A stretch of DNA of 64,000 nucleotides from an uncultured Faecalibacterium sp. (GCA_937907025.1 CALESJ010000035.1:62001-126000), one strand, 5' to 3'. Counted from the first letter of the stretch, positions 39,017 through 47,932 are shown. The notes: generated from the sequence alone by a model not told the origin. Translations and numbers: made by a program.

Positions 39017-40432
39017 ATGGAACCGCTGATTTATCTGCTGCTGGTACTGGCCCTGGTGGGGGATGTCCTGCTGGCTGTGCTGCTGGTACTGGTTCTGCGC
39101 CGCAGCCGGGAGGAAAGCGATGACGGCCAGCTGGCCCGCACCCTGCAAAAGATCATCGAATCCGAAACCGATCTTCTGGCCGACCAGCTGCGCACCACCC
39201 AGGCCGAAACCGCCCGCTCCACCCAGGCGTCGGTGCGGGACCTGGGGGCCATCCTGGCCGAAAGCCAGCGCCAGAGCAGCGCTGCGGCCACCGCCCGGCT
39301 GGAAGCCATCGACAAAGCCGGTGCCGCCCGCCAGAAAGCCGCGGGCGACGCCACCGCCGCCCAGCTGGCCCTGCTGGAAAACCGTCTGAAAGGGCTGGAG
39401 GATTCCAACGCCGCCCGTCTGGACGGCATGCGCGGCGCCCTGGTGCAGGGACTGAACACCATCCGGGCGGACAACAACCGCAAGCTGGATGAGATCCGGG
39501 GCACGGTGGACGAAAAACTGCAGGATACCCTGCAAAAGCGCATCTCCGATTCCTTCCGCACTGTCAGCGCTCAACTGGAACAGGTGTACAAGGGTCTGGG
39601 TGAAATGCAGACCCTGGCTGCCGATGTGGGCGGCCTGAAACGGGTGCTGTCCGGCGTCAAGACCCGCGGCATGCTGGGCGAAGTGCAGCTGGGCGCCATT
39701 TTGCAGGAGATCCTGGCCCCCGGCCAGTACGCCGAGAACGTGGCCACCGTACCGGGCAGTGCCAACCGGGTGGAATTTGCGGTGAAGCTGCCGGGGCAGG
39801 GGGGCACCGTCTGGATGCCCATCGACGCCAAGTTCCCCGGCGACAGCTACGCCAAGCTGGTGCAGGCCCGGGATTCCGGGGATGCCGCCGCTGTGGCCGC
39901 TGCCCGCAAGCAGCTGGATACGGTGCTGCGCCAGGAAGCCAAGGACATCCACGACAAATACATCGAAGTGCCGTACACGACGGCTTTCGGTGTGCTGTTC
40001 CTGCCCTTTGAGGGGTTGTACGCCGAGGTAGTGTCCTCCGGCATGACCGAAACCCTGCAGCGGGAATTTCAGATCAGCGTGGCGGGACCTTCCACCATGG
40101 CGGCTCTGCTCAATGCCCTGCAAATGGGCTTCCGCACCCTGGCCATCCAGAAACGCTCCGGCGAAGTATGGCAGGTGCTGGCTGCGGTCAAGACGGAATT
40201 TGAAAAGTTCGGTACCGGCCTGCAGGCCATGCAGCGCCACCTGAACCAGACCGGCAGTGACCTGGAAGAACTCATCGGGACCCGCAGCCGGGCCATCACC
40301 CGCAAGCTGGAATCGGTCCAGCAACTGGACCCCAACGAGGCCGCCGATCTGCTGGGGCTGGATACGGATGCCGTACCGGGCTCTGCATCGGCACCCCGGC
40401 TGCGCCGCCGTGACGACAGCACCCAGACCTGA
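39017..40432 (+). CDS. rmuC: DNA recombination protein RmuC
   Basis: 471 residues. One N-terminal membrane helix (about 3-25), a coiled coil to about 180, then the RmuC nuclease-like domain: TRGMLGEVQLGAILQEILAPGQY, WMPIDAKFPGDSY and FGVLFLPFEGLYAEVV. RmuC limits inversions at short repeats in E. coli; the domain is of the restriction-endonuclease fold. An Arg/Asp-rich tail ends the protein. Confidence 0.94.
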   Translation: MEPLIYLLLVLALVGDVLLAVLLVLVLRRSREESDDGQLARTLQKIIESETDLLADQLRTTQAETARSTQASVRDLGAILAESQRQSSAAATARLEAIDKAGAARQKAAGDATAAQLALLENRLKGLEDSNAARLDGMRGALVQGLNTIRADNNRKLDEIRGTVDEKLQDTLQKRISDSFRTVSAQLEQVYKGLGEMQTLAADVGGLKRVLSGVKTRGMLGEVQLGAILQEILAPGQYAENVATVPGSANRVEFAVKLPGQGGTVWMPIDAKFPGDSYAKLVQARDSGDAAAVAAARKQLDTVLRQEAKDIHDKYIEVPYTTAFGVLFLPFEGLYAEVVSSGMTETLQREFQISVAGPSTMAALLNALQMGFRTLAIQKRSGEVWQVLAAVKTEFEKFGTGLQAMQRHLNQTGSDLEELIGTRSRAITRKLESVQQLDPNEAADLLGLDTDAVPGSASAPRLRRRDDSTQT

Positions 40433-40494
40433 ATCGTATAAAACATGATTCCCGCAGGGAACTTTCTGCGGGGACCCAAAGGAGGCAATCTGCC

Positions 40495-41013
40495 ATGAAA
40501 CATCTGCAATGGGACCGCCTGATCATGCCGGTGGCCGGTATCGTGCTGGGCCTGTTCCTCATCGCTCGCCCCTGGAACGCCACCGCTGCCCTGTGCAGCC
40601 TCATCGGCTGGCTCATCCTGCTGGCCGGTGCCTGCGGCATCGCCAACGCCCTGGCTTTCCAGCGTGCCACCTATATGTCCAGCCCCACGCTGCCCCTCAG
40701 TGTGGGCGCGGTGGTCATCGGCCTGTTCTTCATCCTAAGCCCCGGCATTCTGGTGGCGCTGGTGGGCACCATCATCTGCGTGTTTTTGCTGGTCACCGGT
40801 ATCAGCAACATCCAGGCCGCCATGGGCCGCCGTGCCTGGGGGGACCGCGCCTGGTGGGTACCGCTGGCTGTGGGCGTCGTCTGTGTGCTGCTGGGCCTGT
40901 ATGCCCTGTTCGCTCCGGGCGCTTCCGCGGCTATGGTCATGCGCCTGGTGGGCATCATGATCCTGTGCTCCAGCGTGGTGAACCTGCTCTCGGTGCTGAC
41001 CTGGCGGGACTGA
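40495..41013 (+). CDS. HdeD/DUF308 membrane protein
   Basis: 172 residues with six hydrophobic helices in three pairs. MPVAGIVLGLFLIARPWNATAALCSLIGWLILLAGACGI and the repeats VGAVVIGLFFILSPGILVALVG and LAVGVVCVLLGLYALFAPGASAAMV match the HdeD/DUF308 family. Function unclear (acid stress in E. coli). AAAGGAGG lies 10 bp upstream. Confidence 0.88.
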   Translation: MKHLQWDRLIMPVAGIVLGLFLIARPWNATAALCSLIGWLILLAGACGIANALAFQRATYMSSPTLPLSVGAVVIGLFFILSPGILVALVGTIICVFLLVTGISNIQAAMGRRAWGDRAWWVPLAVGVVCVLLGLYALFAPGASAAMVMRLVGIMILCSSVVNLLSVLTWRD

Positions 41014-41042
41014 GGAAAAAACTTTGCACAGAGGTCTAATTT

Positions 41043-41070
41043 TTGACATCCTGTAAAAGTATGCTACAAT
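41043..41070 (+). promoter_or_regulatory. degV-family gene promoter
   Basis: TTGACA (41043-41048), 16-bp spacer, TACAAT (41065-41070) with an extended TGC. It is 67 bp before the ATG. Confidence 0.75.
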
Positions 41071-41136
41071 AGGAAAAAACAAAACGGTCGACCTTTTGCT
41101 GTCTGCACGGTTGTGCCGAGAAATGAGGCTTGCTGT

Positions 41137-41991
41137 ATGATCCGCATTCTGACCGACTCTGCCGCTGACCTGACCCCCTCCGATGCCGCCCGCCCGGGCG
41201 TGACGGTGGTGCCTCTGCATGTGCTGTTTGCCGATGGCGAAACCATCCTGGACGGCGTGGATATGACGGGGGATGAATACTACGCCCGCCTGACCACCGA
41301 ATCCAAGCTGCCCCGGACCAGCCAGCCCTCTCCGGATACCTTTATACGCTTTTTTGAGGAAGCTGCTGAAGCGGGGGACGAGGTCCTGGCTGTGATGATC
41401 TCCTCCAACCTGTCCGGCACCTTCCAGTGCGCCCGTCTGGCGGCCGAAATCTGCGAGTTCGAGAACGTCCGCTTTGTGGATTCCCGCACCGCCTCCCAGG
41501 GGGAAGCCATTCTCATCCGGGAAGCCCTGCGCCTGCGGGACGAGGGCAAGACCCTGGACGAGATTGCCGACGCCCTGGACGAGCTCAAGGGGCGCATCCG
41601 CATTCTGGGCATTGTGGACAGCCTGAAGCATCTGCACAAGGGTGGCCGCCTGCCTGCCGCCGTGGCCCTGGTGGGCGGTGCACTGGGCATCAAGCCGGTG
41701 CTGTCTGTCATTGACGGCGAGATCAAGCTGGCCGATACCGCCCGCGGCCGTCCCGGCGCCATGGTCGCTCTGTTCAAGCAGATCGACAAACTGGGCGGTG
41801 TGGATGAGCGTTACGGCTATGTGCTGCTCTATTCCGACCAGAAGACCATCACCGCGCCCATCCACCGCTATATGCACGAAAACCTGCACCTGACCGGTGG
41901 CCGTGTGGCCCGCCTGGGCGCCGCCATCGGCACCCACATCGGACCGGGCTGCGCCGCGCTGGTCTTTGTGGCCAAGAAAGACGCCGAATAA
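41137..41991 (+). CDS. DegV-family fatty-acid-binding protein
   Basis: 284 residues from the ATG at 41137. MIRILTDSAADLTPSDA and PRTSQPSPDTFIRFFEEA (lipid headgroup loop), then MISSNLSGTFQCARLA and SLKHLHKGGRLPAAVALVGGALGIKPVL match DegV proteins. They bind fatty acids and in some Firmicutes feed exogenous fatty acids to the FakA kinase. No fakA is nearby. The ribosome binding site is weak. A terminator follows. Confidence 0.93.
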   Translation: MIRILTDSAADLTPSDAARPGVTVVPLHVLFADGETILDGVDMTGDEYYARLTTESKLPRTSQPSPDTFIRFFEEAAEAGDEVLAVMISSNLSGTFQCARLAAEICEFENVRFVDSRTASQGEAILIREALRLRDEGKTLDEIADALDELKGRIRILGIVDSLKHLHKGGRLPAAVALVGGALGIKPVLSVIDGEIKLADTARGRPGAMVALFKQIDKLGGVDERYGYVLLYSDQKTITAPIHRYMHENLHLTGGRVARLGAAIGTHIGPGCAALVFVAKKDAE

Positions 41992-42007
41992 ACCCAATAT
42001 AAAAAGC

Positions 42008-42048
42008 AACCGCCGCCCCGGCAGCCCCGGGACGGCGGTTTTGTTTTT
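42008..42048 (+). terminator. Terminator after the DegV gene
   Basis: AACCGCCG pairs with CGGCGGTT, with a second short GC stem inside, followed by TTGTTTTTT. It ends the DegV gene and lies just before the convergent oxidoreductase stop. Confidence 0.88.
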
Positions 42049-42060
42049 TGGCAGGCGGGT

Positions 42061-43188
42061 TCAGTGCAGGAAACCGCTCTGCTCCTCCTCCATTTTCTTG
42101 TGCAGCAGTTCCTCATACACGGCGGGGTCTGCGGGCAGGCGGACCCTGCGCTGCTGCCAGGCTGAAACATAGGCCGCATTGGTCAGTTCCACCGCGCGCA
42201 GCCCATCCTCGCCGTCGGCAATCATCGGTGTGCCCAGCCGCAGGTGGTCGCTGAAACGCCGCAGCACCGTCTGATAGACTTCCGGGTTGGCCTCCACCGG
42301 AATCTCCCGGCTGTGGTGGGCCAGCGTGCCGTATACCTCCCGGTTGCTGGCGGCAAACTCGGCGGTGGTCATCTCGTTTTCATCCAGGGTGATGCGGGCG
42401 GTGTCCTCCACGCACAGGCAGCCCCGCTCGCCCCAGATCTCCAGCCGGTTCACGCCGGGATGCTCGCCGGTGGAGCTGATGAAGGTGCCGTGCAGGCCGT
42501 TGTCATAGTACAACTGCATATCCACCGCATCATCCACCGTGATGGGCGCATACCGGCCGAAGGACAGGTCAGCGTACACCGCATCCGGTGCGCCCAGCAG
42601 CCACTGCCAGATGTCCAGATAGTGCTGGCTCTGGTTGATAAGCAGCCCGCCGCATTCTCCGCTCCAGCTGCTGCGCCAGGGCGCGGATTTGTGATACGCC
42701 GGGGTGCGGAACCAGGTGTTGCACACCCATACCGCCCGCACCGGTGTGCCCACGGCTCCGATTTGCAGCAGTTCCCGGGCCTTGGCAAAGGCGGCATTGG
42801 CCCGGGTGTTGAACATCATGCCGAAACTGACCCCGGCTTCCCTGGCCTGCTCCACCAGAGCCCGCACCTGCCGGGCATACACCCCGGCGGGTTTGTCCAG
42901 CAGAATATGCTTGCCTGCTGCCACCATCTGCCGGGCAATCTCCACATGGCTGGTGTGGGGCGTCACGATCAGGGCAGCGTCAAACTCCCCGGCATGGGCC
43001 AGGGTGTCCGCCACATCCTGATAGACAGCCACACCGGGATATTCCTCCCGTAGAAGCTGCTGCCCCGGCGCGTTGCGGCAGCATACCCCCGCCAGCACCA
43101 GGCCGTCCACCTCGCCGTCCCGCAGCATGGCAGCATACTTGCGCCCCATGCCGCCAAATCCGATCAGAACCATCCGTACCGGCTTCAT
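42061..43188 (-). CDS. Gfo/Idh/MocA family oxidoreductase
   Basis: 375 residues. The N-terminal Rossmann fold has VLIGFGGMGRKYAAML. The conserved EKP-type motif appears as LLDKPAGVYARQVRAL (near residue 97), followed by the beta-sheet substrate domain with GGLLINQSQHYLDIWQWLLG, where the catalytic His lies. These NAD(P)-dependent enzymes oxidise or reduce sugars and inositol derivatives. Substrate unknown; it is a lone gene between two terminator/promoter regions. Confidence 0.92.
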   Translation of the reverse strand: MKPVRMVLIGFGGMGRKYAAMLRDGEVDGLVLAGVCCRNAPGQQLLREEYPGVAVYQDVADTLAHAGEFDAALIVTPHTSHVEIARQMVAAGKHILLDKPAGVYARQVRALVEQAREAGVSFGMMFNTRANAAFAKARELLQIGAVGTPVRAVWVCNTWFRTPAYHKSAPWRSSWSGECGGLLINQSQHYLDIWQWLLGAPDAVYADLSFGRYAPITVDDAVDMQLYYDNGLHGTFISSTGEHPGVNRLEIWGERGCLCVEDTARITLDENEMTTAEFAASNREVYGTLAHHSREIPVEANPEVYQTVLRRFSDHLRLGTPMIADGEDGLRAVELTNAAYVSAWQQRRVRLPADPAVYEELLHKKMEEEQSGFLH

Positions 43189-43233
43189 TGCATGAACCTC
43201 CCCGGGCGACCTTGGGCCGCCGTATTTTCCCTT

Positions 43234-43262
43234 ATTATAGCATGGCAGTTAGCTGTGGGCAA
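43234..43262 (-). promoter_or_regulatory. Promoter for the MocA-family gene
   Basis: On the - strand: TTGCCC (43257-43262), 17-bp spacer, TATAAT (43234-43239) with an extended TGC. Confidence 0.7.
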
Positions 43263-43449
43263 AATAAAAGGAAAACAAACATATTTTGCCATAAAATGAC
43301 AAAAACAAACAAAAATCCTCCAAACCTGTAACATCTTCGATACATGAATCGTTATATAGTATAAGTGGGGAAAAAATTGCGGAAGAAAATACCCACCTGC
43401 ATTTGTGGGGAAATTTGCGGAATTTTGTATGTAAAGAGGCTGTTGAAGT

Positions 43450-44112
43450 ATGGCAACGATCCTGATCGCCGAAAACGAACGCGCCATCGCACAGCGTATG
43501 GCTGTAAATCTGCACCTGGTCGGACATTCCTGTGACCAGGCTTATACCGCCCAGCAGGCGGCCGAACTGGACCGCCGCAATGCCTATGACCTGGTACTGC
43601 TGGATATGGATCTGCCCGGTGTCGGCGGGTTTGAGGGGGTACCGGCCTGGGAAAACGGCCACCCGGCGGTTTTGCTGGTGCCCCAGTCCCGCCTTGCCGC
43701 CTGCCCGGAGAACCTGCGCCCCCAGTGCCTGGCCAAGCCCTTTGAAATCATGGAGCTGGTGGGCACGGTGCAGAAGATGCTGGGGCAGAACAACCCCGCC
43801 GGACGGGAGTTCCATTTCCATGATATTGAGGTGGATATGGCCGGCCGGCAGGTTCTGCGGGGCGGCCATACCGTGGCGCTGACCCCCCAGGAATACTCCT
43901 TGCTGGAAACCCTGGTCCTCAACCGCAACCTGGCCCTCAGCCGCACCAAGCTGCTGGAGATCGCCTGGGGCTACGGCTACCAGGGGGCCACCCGCACGGT
44001 GGATGTACATATTCAGCGCCTGCGCCGCAAGCTGGGCCTGGAAAAAGAAATCCAGACCGTATACAAGATTGGCTACCGCCTGAATACCCGGGGCGAGGCC
44101 GGGGCTGTTTGA
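43450..44112 (+). CDS. Orphan OmpR-type response regulator with degenerate receiver
   Basis: 220 residues. A receiver domain (1-115) is followed by a winged-helix DNA-binding domain (about 125-215) with LTPQEYSLLETLVLNRNLALSRTKLLEIAWG and TRTVDVHIQRLRRKLG. In the receiver the phospho-accepting Asp52 (LVLLDMDLPG) and the Lys (LAKPFE) are present. The acidic pair is E8-N9 (IAENE) instead of two acids, and the Ser/Thr switch position reads VPQS. No histidine kinase is adjacent. Phosphorylation may be weak or absent. The 5' region is AT-rich, with TATAGT at 43355. Confidence 0.9.
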   Translation: MATILIAENERAIAQRMAVNLHLVGHSCDQAYTAQQAAELDRRNAYDLVLLDMDLPGVGGFEGVPAWENGHPAVLLVPQSRLAACPENLRPQCLAKPFEIMELVGTVQKMLGQNNPAGREFHFHDIEVDMAGRQVLRGGHTVALTPQEYSLLETLVLNRNLALSRTKLLEIAWGYGYQGATRTVDVHIQRLRRKLGLEKEIQTVYKIGYRLNTRGEAGAV

Positions 44113-44142
44113 CGCGTCTGCGCCGGAAATATGAAAATGGAT

Positions 44143-44178
44143 TATTCCGCTTTTCTGCCCGGAAAAGCGGAATATTTT
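44143..44178 (+). terminator. Terminator after the response regulator
   Basis: TATTCCGCTTTT pairs with AAAAGCGGAATA around an 8-base loop, followed by TTTTT. It lies just left of the IS200-type element. Confidence 0.85.
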
Positions 44179-44251
44179 TATGGCGCCGAATAGGCATGAT
44201 AAAATCCCCCAGTTCAACTGGGGGTGGATAAAAAATACTTTAGTGAAGAGA

Positions 44252-44314
44252 AAGAACCTCCTGTGCTAAAATAAAGCTGGTCTGGCAACCAAGCAAAAAG
44301 CACAGGAGGTTCTT
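44252..44314 (+). promoter_or_regulatory. Stem that hides the tnpA ribosome binding site
   Basis: AAGAACCTCCTGTGC (44252-44266) pairs perfectly over 15 bp with GCACAGGAGGTTCTT (44300-44314), which contains the AGGAGG site for tnpA. In IS200 a leader hairpin is known to sequester the start and limit transposase translation; this one fits that role. Confidence 0.8.
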
Positions 44315-44318
44315 GTCA

Positions 44319-44789
44319 ATGGATGACATAAAAAGTTTATCACATAGCAAGTACAGATGCAAATATCATATCGTATTTGCTCCAAAGTACCGCCGCCAAA
44401 TCATTTACAAAAAGATCAAGGCGGATGTAGGAAAAATACTGAGAGAATTAAGTGAACGGAAAGGTGTGAGAATCATAGAAGCGGAGTGCTGCCCGGATCA
44501 CATCCACATGCTTGTGGAGATACCGCCGCATCTGAGCGTAGCAAGTTTCATGGGATACCTGAAGAGTAAAAGTAGCCTGATGATCTTTGATAAACACGCG
44601 AACTTGAAGTATAAATACGGAAACCGGCACTTCTGGTGCAGGGGGTATTACGTAGATACGGTAGGTAAGTATGAAGGGGCGATAAGGGACTATATCCGAA
44701 ATCAGTTGCAAGATGATATAGCAAATGATCAGCTGAGCCTCAAAGAGTTTGTAGATCCCTTCACAGGAGAGAAAGCAAAGAAGGCATAA
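44319..44789 (+). CDS. tnpA: IS200-family transposase TnpA (Y1 HUH enzyme)
   Basis: 156 residues from the ATG at 44319; a TTG at 44313 is possible but overlaps the ribosome binding site. HSKYRCKYHIVFAPKYRRQIIY is the N-terminal signature, CCPDHIHMLVEIPP carries the HUH metal motif (HIH), and the catalytic Tyr lies in KYEGAIRDYIRNQ. It cuts and joins single-stranded ends through a 5'-phosphotyrosine. Length and motifs look intact, so it is probably functional. Confidence 0.94.
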   Translation: MDDIKSLSHSKYRCKYHIVFAPKYRRQIIYKKIKADVGKILRELSERKGVRIIEAECCPDHIHMLVEIPPHLSVASFMGYLKSKSSLMIFDKHANLKYKYGNRHFWCRGYYVDTVGKYEGAIRDYIRNQLQDDIANDQLSLKEFVDPFTGEKAKKA

Positions 44790-44794
44790 AAAAT

Positions 44795-44923
44795 GCCCCC
44801 GAGTAGGGGGCGGCCCGTGGTAAAAGTGTGGTTGCCAGACTTTTCAGGGCTCCCTTTAGGGAGCGACCACAGGAGATAGGCCCTTATAGGGCCTGTTCAA
44901 ACCACCCGTTCAACGGGTGGTTT
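44795..44923 (+). repeat. Chain of four hairpins at the 3' end of the IS200-type element
   Basis: GCCCCCGAGTAGGGGGC (44795-44811), GCTCCCTTTAGGGAGC (44849-44864), GGCCCTTATAGGGCC (44879-44893) and the right-end hairpin (44899-44923). TGGTTGCCAGAC at 44829 is the inverse of a sequence at 44280-44291 in the leader. The first hairpin follows the stop and could stop transcription. Confidence 0.7.
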
Positions 44924-44940
44924 TGATTTGCAACAACAGT

Positions 44941-45609
44941 TTACAGGTGGAGCCGCTTGGCAAATTCCGACCACAGGATCCGGCCCTTGAAAATCACCAG
45001 ACCCAGGAAGGTGATGACGCTCACGATCAGGCAGATGACCCAGGGCAGGGCGGTACGGGTGTGGCGGATGGTCAGCACAATGTACGGCACCACGCCGACG
45101 CCGATATTCAGCAGCAGATAAATCAGGCCGTTTTCGGTGAACTTCCGGTTGACGAAGGCAAAGAGGAAATTCAGCAGCAGGGTGACGGTGCACAGGATGG
45201 GAATGACCATATCAATGGATACGTTATTCCATCCCAGGAACCAGTCACAGAACCAGACCAGCAGGGAAGCTCCCACCAGAATCTGGAACAGCAGCTTGGG
45301 CGCGTTGTGGCTGCCCAGCGTCAGGGCGCGCAGCAGCAGCAGAGCGGCGGCTACGCAGGCCAGCACCACCAGGCTCCAGTGCAGGTGTTCTTCCTCCTGC
45401 AGGATAAAATCAAAAGCAGCGCATACCACAAAAGCGGCCAGAGCAAAGAAGGTGGCCAGTTTCATAAACAGGGGCATGCGGCGCCCCGGCGGCGGTGCCG
45501 GCGGAAAATACGGCTTTTCGGAATCATCGGCACCGGGCAGGGGACTCTGACACAGAGGGCAGTAGGAACCGCTGCCCACCTGAATGTGACAATGTGGGCA
45601 GGTTTTCAT
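44941..45609 (-). CDS. Zinc-ribbon membrane protein (DUF6320-like)
   Basis: 222 residues. An N-terminal zinc ribbon MKTCPHCHIQVGSGSYCPLC with two CxxC pairs is followed by a Pro-rich linker and six membrane helices (about 50-215). This layout recurs beside condensation-fold acyltransferases in Clostridia. Function unknown. Its start overlaps the stop of the preceding gene by 4 bp, so it is the last gene of the operon. The IS200-type element ends about 15 bp beyond its stop and may have displaced the operon terminator. Confidence 0.7.
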   Translation of the reverse strand: MKTCPHCHIQVGSGSYCPLCQSPLPGADDSEKPYFPPAPPPGRRMPLFMKLATFFALAAFVVCAAFDFILQEEEHLHWSLVVLACVAAALLLLRALTLGSHNAPKLLFQILVGASLLVWFCDWFLGWNNVSIDMVIPILCTVTLLLNFLFAFVNRKFTENGLIYLLLNIGVGVVPYIVLTIRHTRTALPWVICLIVSVITFLGLVIFKGRILWSEFAKRLHL

Positions 45610-46871
45610 AAGCTTTGCACCTCGCTCGCATACAGCGTGATGGACAGTCCGGAATCAGCCAGACTGCGGTAGAAGTTTTTCAGCACATTGGTGCTGCGGT
45701 AGGCCGAAGTGGTGCCCAGCACCAGGTCATCCCCGTAGGAACAGACGGTAGTGAACAGGGACGGCGTGCTGCAATAGGCGGCAAATCCGTGAATGTACGG
45801 CTGCAGCCCGTCCGGCACCGACACCCGCCCCATGTTGGAGATGGTCAGGGTCACCTTGCGGGCTTCCACCCAGTTGCAAAAGCTGACCACCCAATTCTTG
45901 AAGACCAGGGGAACCGGCCGTACACCCGGGATGCGTTCGAACCGCTCGAACCCGTCCATCTGGGCCTTGATGCGGTCGTCCGAAAGGGCATCCCGCAGTT
46001 TGACATCGAACTCTTTGGCCAGCGTTTCCAGGGTTTCCTCACCGGTGAAGATGTGGGACACCCGCACGGTGTTGAAAAAGTTGCGGGCGGTGTCCGAAGG
46101 AAAGTAGTTGCGCAGATTCACCGGCAGACCAACCGACAGTGCATGGCCGCGCTCCATGGCAGGCATTTCCCGCCAGGCGGCCATCATCTGGGCAGCGGCC
46201 AGGTAGCTGGTCAGGCTGACGCCCAGGGCGCGGGACTTGGCCAGTACCTGGGAGGCGGACAGATGCGCCTCAAAGAACTGGGTCTGGTCCAGGGGCAGCT
46301 TGCGGCTGTGCAGCCGGCAGACCCGGCGCTTGGAGGCAGGGTCCGGGGCGCCTTTGGAAGCCCGGCGGGCTGCGTAGAATTTGGAATAGGAATTCTGCTC
46401 CATATCGGCGGCTGAAGCCCCCTGGTCCCGGGCCACATCGGCCAGTTCCTTGGGGTGCTGCAGCTGCAGATAATTGTGGACCAGACATTTCAGGAACATC
46501 AACCCGCCGTTGCCGTCGGTCAGGGCGTGCAGCATTTCCAGACTGATGCGGGCACCGTAGTAGCTGACCCGGTACAGCAGGTCATTCTTCTGGTCCGGCC
46601 CGTACAGGGCGGAGCAAGGCTGCTTGTCCTCCGGCTCGGGCACAGGCACCTTGTCGGTGGTCTCAAAATAATGCCAGAACAGGCCCCGGTGCAGGGTGAC
46701 CTGAAAATTCGGCAGTTCCCGGGCGGTACGTTCCAGCGCGCGGGCCAGAATCTCCGGGTCTACCTCCTCATTGAGCGTGCAGCTGATGCGGAATACCCGC
46801 GGGTCACGACGATTCATGGTGGCCAGGAACAGCTTGGCTACGTTGTCGACTTTATACCAGTTTTCCGGCAC
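45606..46871 (-). CDS. Condensation-fold (alcohol acetyltransferase-like) acyltransferase
   Basis: 421 residues. The chloramphenicol-acetyltransferase-like fold is suggested by an N-terminal MNRRDPRVFRISCTLNEEVD strand and the HALTDGNG segment near residue 115 (HxxxDG catalytic motif). Later come VGLPVNLRNYFPSDTARNFFNTVRVSH and TISNMGRVSVPDGL, typical of the C-terminal half. Such proteins transfer acyl groups or form esters. It is translationally coupled to the zinc-ribbon gene and lies 21 bp after an alpha/beta hydrolase gene. The reaction is not known. Confidence 0.75.
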   Translation of the reverse strand: MPENWYKVDNVAKLFLATMNRRDPRVFRISCTLNEEVDPEILARALERTARELPNFQVTLHRGLFWHYFETTDKVPVPEPEDKQPCSALYGPDQKNDLLYRVSYYGARISLEMLHALTDGNGGLMFLKCLVHNYLQLQHPKELADVARDQGASAADMEQNSYSKFYAARRASKGAPDPASKRRVCRLHSRKLPLDQTQFFEAHLSASQVLAKSRALGVSLTSYLAAAQMMAAWREMPAMERGHALSVGLPVNLRNYFPSDTARNFFNTVRVSHIFTGEETLETLAKEFDVKLRDALSDDRIKAQMDGFERFERIPGVRPVPLVFKNWVVSFCNWVEARKVTLTISNMGRVSVPDGLQPYIHGFAAYCSTPSLFTTVCSYGDDLVLGTTSAYRSTNVLKNFYRSLADSGLSITLYASEVQSL

Positions 46872-46892
46872 GGCAAAGCCCCCTTTCTACGG

Positions 46893-47891
46893 TCAAAGCT
46901 GCCGTTGGATAAACCGTCCGACGCTGTCCATGGCCTGGGCGGCGCTGCGGATGGGCATCTGCTGGAACACATGCCAGCAGTCCTCGTACACTTCCAGTGT
47001 GCTGAAAACGTTCTGCTCCTGCATTTTCCGGTGCAGCTGTTCGGAGTCGGAATACAAAATCTCGTTGGTGCCCACCTGAATCAGGGTGGGGGGCAGGCCG
47101 CGCAGGTCGGCGAACAGCGGCGAGAAGCACGGCGAGGCAAAGTCGGTGCGGGTGCTGCAATAGGCGGCGCGCACCGATTCAATATACTGCATGGTCAGCA
47201 TGGGGTCCAGGGCAGCCCGCTCGGTGTAGCTGTCCCCGGAAGCTGTCATGTCGGTCCAGGGGCTCATGAGAATCAGGGCGCGGGGCTGGCGGCGGCCCTG
47301 TTCTTTCAGCCGCAGGGCCAGTTCCAGCGCCAGGTTGCCCCCGGCGGAATCGCCCGCCACAATGATGTCCCGGGCACCATAGCCCATGTAGGCCAGATGG
47401 TCCCACACGGCCACGGCATCCAGTACCGCGTCAGGGTAGGGATGTTCGGGAGCAAGGCGATACTCAAAGGAGAGCACATCGCACCCGGCGGCCAGAGCCA
47501 ACTTGCTGGCCAGGACCCGGGCATAGCCCAGCTGGCCGCAGGTGTAGCCGCCGCCATGGCAGTACAGCACCACATGCCGCCGGTCGTGCCCGGCTTCGAT
47601 GCTGACCCACTCGGCAGGGACGGGAACCGGGTCCCGGTGGATGGTCACCGGGTCATTGCGCAGCCCCAGCGTGGGGCTGACAAGCCGCCCGAAAAGCTCC
47701 TGCCCGGCGCGCTGGCGCTCCAGGTCGTCAGGGTTGGTAGAGCCGGAAGATGTCACGCTGTGGACCGCCTTGATGGCACGCATCATGGGGGTCAGCTGGT
47801 CGGTTTCGGCGGGGTGCTTGCGCCGTGCATGGTGCAGCTTGCTTCGGTTGACCGAAAGCTGGCTGCGAGGATTCTTGGGCAGATCAGCCAT
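46893..47891 (-). CDS. Alpha/beta hydrolase (hormone-sensitive-lipase-type esterase)
   Basis: 332 residues from the ATG at 47891. The oxyanion motif is LYCHGGGYTCGQLG (near residue 107), the nucleophile lies in VAGDSAGGNLALELALR (near 176), and a late Asp and His follow (VYEDCWHVFQQMP). The N-terminal 60 residues are basic. Family IV esterases act on short acyl esters. With the acyltransferase-like partner it could form and break the same ester. A longer upstream frame overlaps the next gene and is not preferred. Confidence 0.88.
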   Translation of the reverse strand: MADLPKNPRSQLSVNRSKLHHARRKHPAETDQLTPMMRAIKAVHSVTSSGSTNPDDLERQRAGQELFGRLVSPTLGLRNDPVTIHRDPVPVPAEWVSIEAGHDRRHVVLYCHGGGYTCGQLGYARVLASKLALAAGCDVLSFEYRLAPEHPYPDAVLDAVAVWDHLAYMGYGARDIIVAGDSAGGNLALELALRLKEQGRRQPRALILMSPWTDMTASGDSYTERAALDPMLTMQYIESVRAAYCSTRTDFASPCFSPLFADLRGLPPTLIQVGTNEILYSDSEQLHRKMQEQNVFSTLEVYEDCWHVFQQMPIRSAAQAMDSVGRFIQRQL

Positions 47892-47932
47892 AGGGATAAA
47901 GGTCCTTTCAATACTGAGAAAAAGTGGAAAAC

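Larger units (their letters stand above)
44200..44928 (+). mobile_element. IS200/IS605-type element carrying tnpA only
   Basis: About 730 bp. The left end carries a hairpin, CCCCCAGTTCAACTGGGGG (44206-44224); the right end carries AAACCACCCG...CGGGTGGTTT (44899-44923). Both share the apex GTTCAAC. There are no terminal inverted repeats of the DDE type and no tnpB. Base composition (AT-rich, with codons such as ATA and AAA) differs from the flanking genes. It lies between the response-regulator terminator and the 3' end of the - strand operon. Exact cleavage sites and target tetranucleotide were not determined. Confidence 0.85.

Noticed and set aside
44200..44928. Guide RNA (omega-RNA) at the IS200-type right end
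   Set aside because: No TnpB-like nuclease is present; the hairpins are explained by end recognition and termination.
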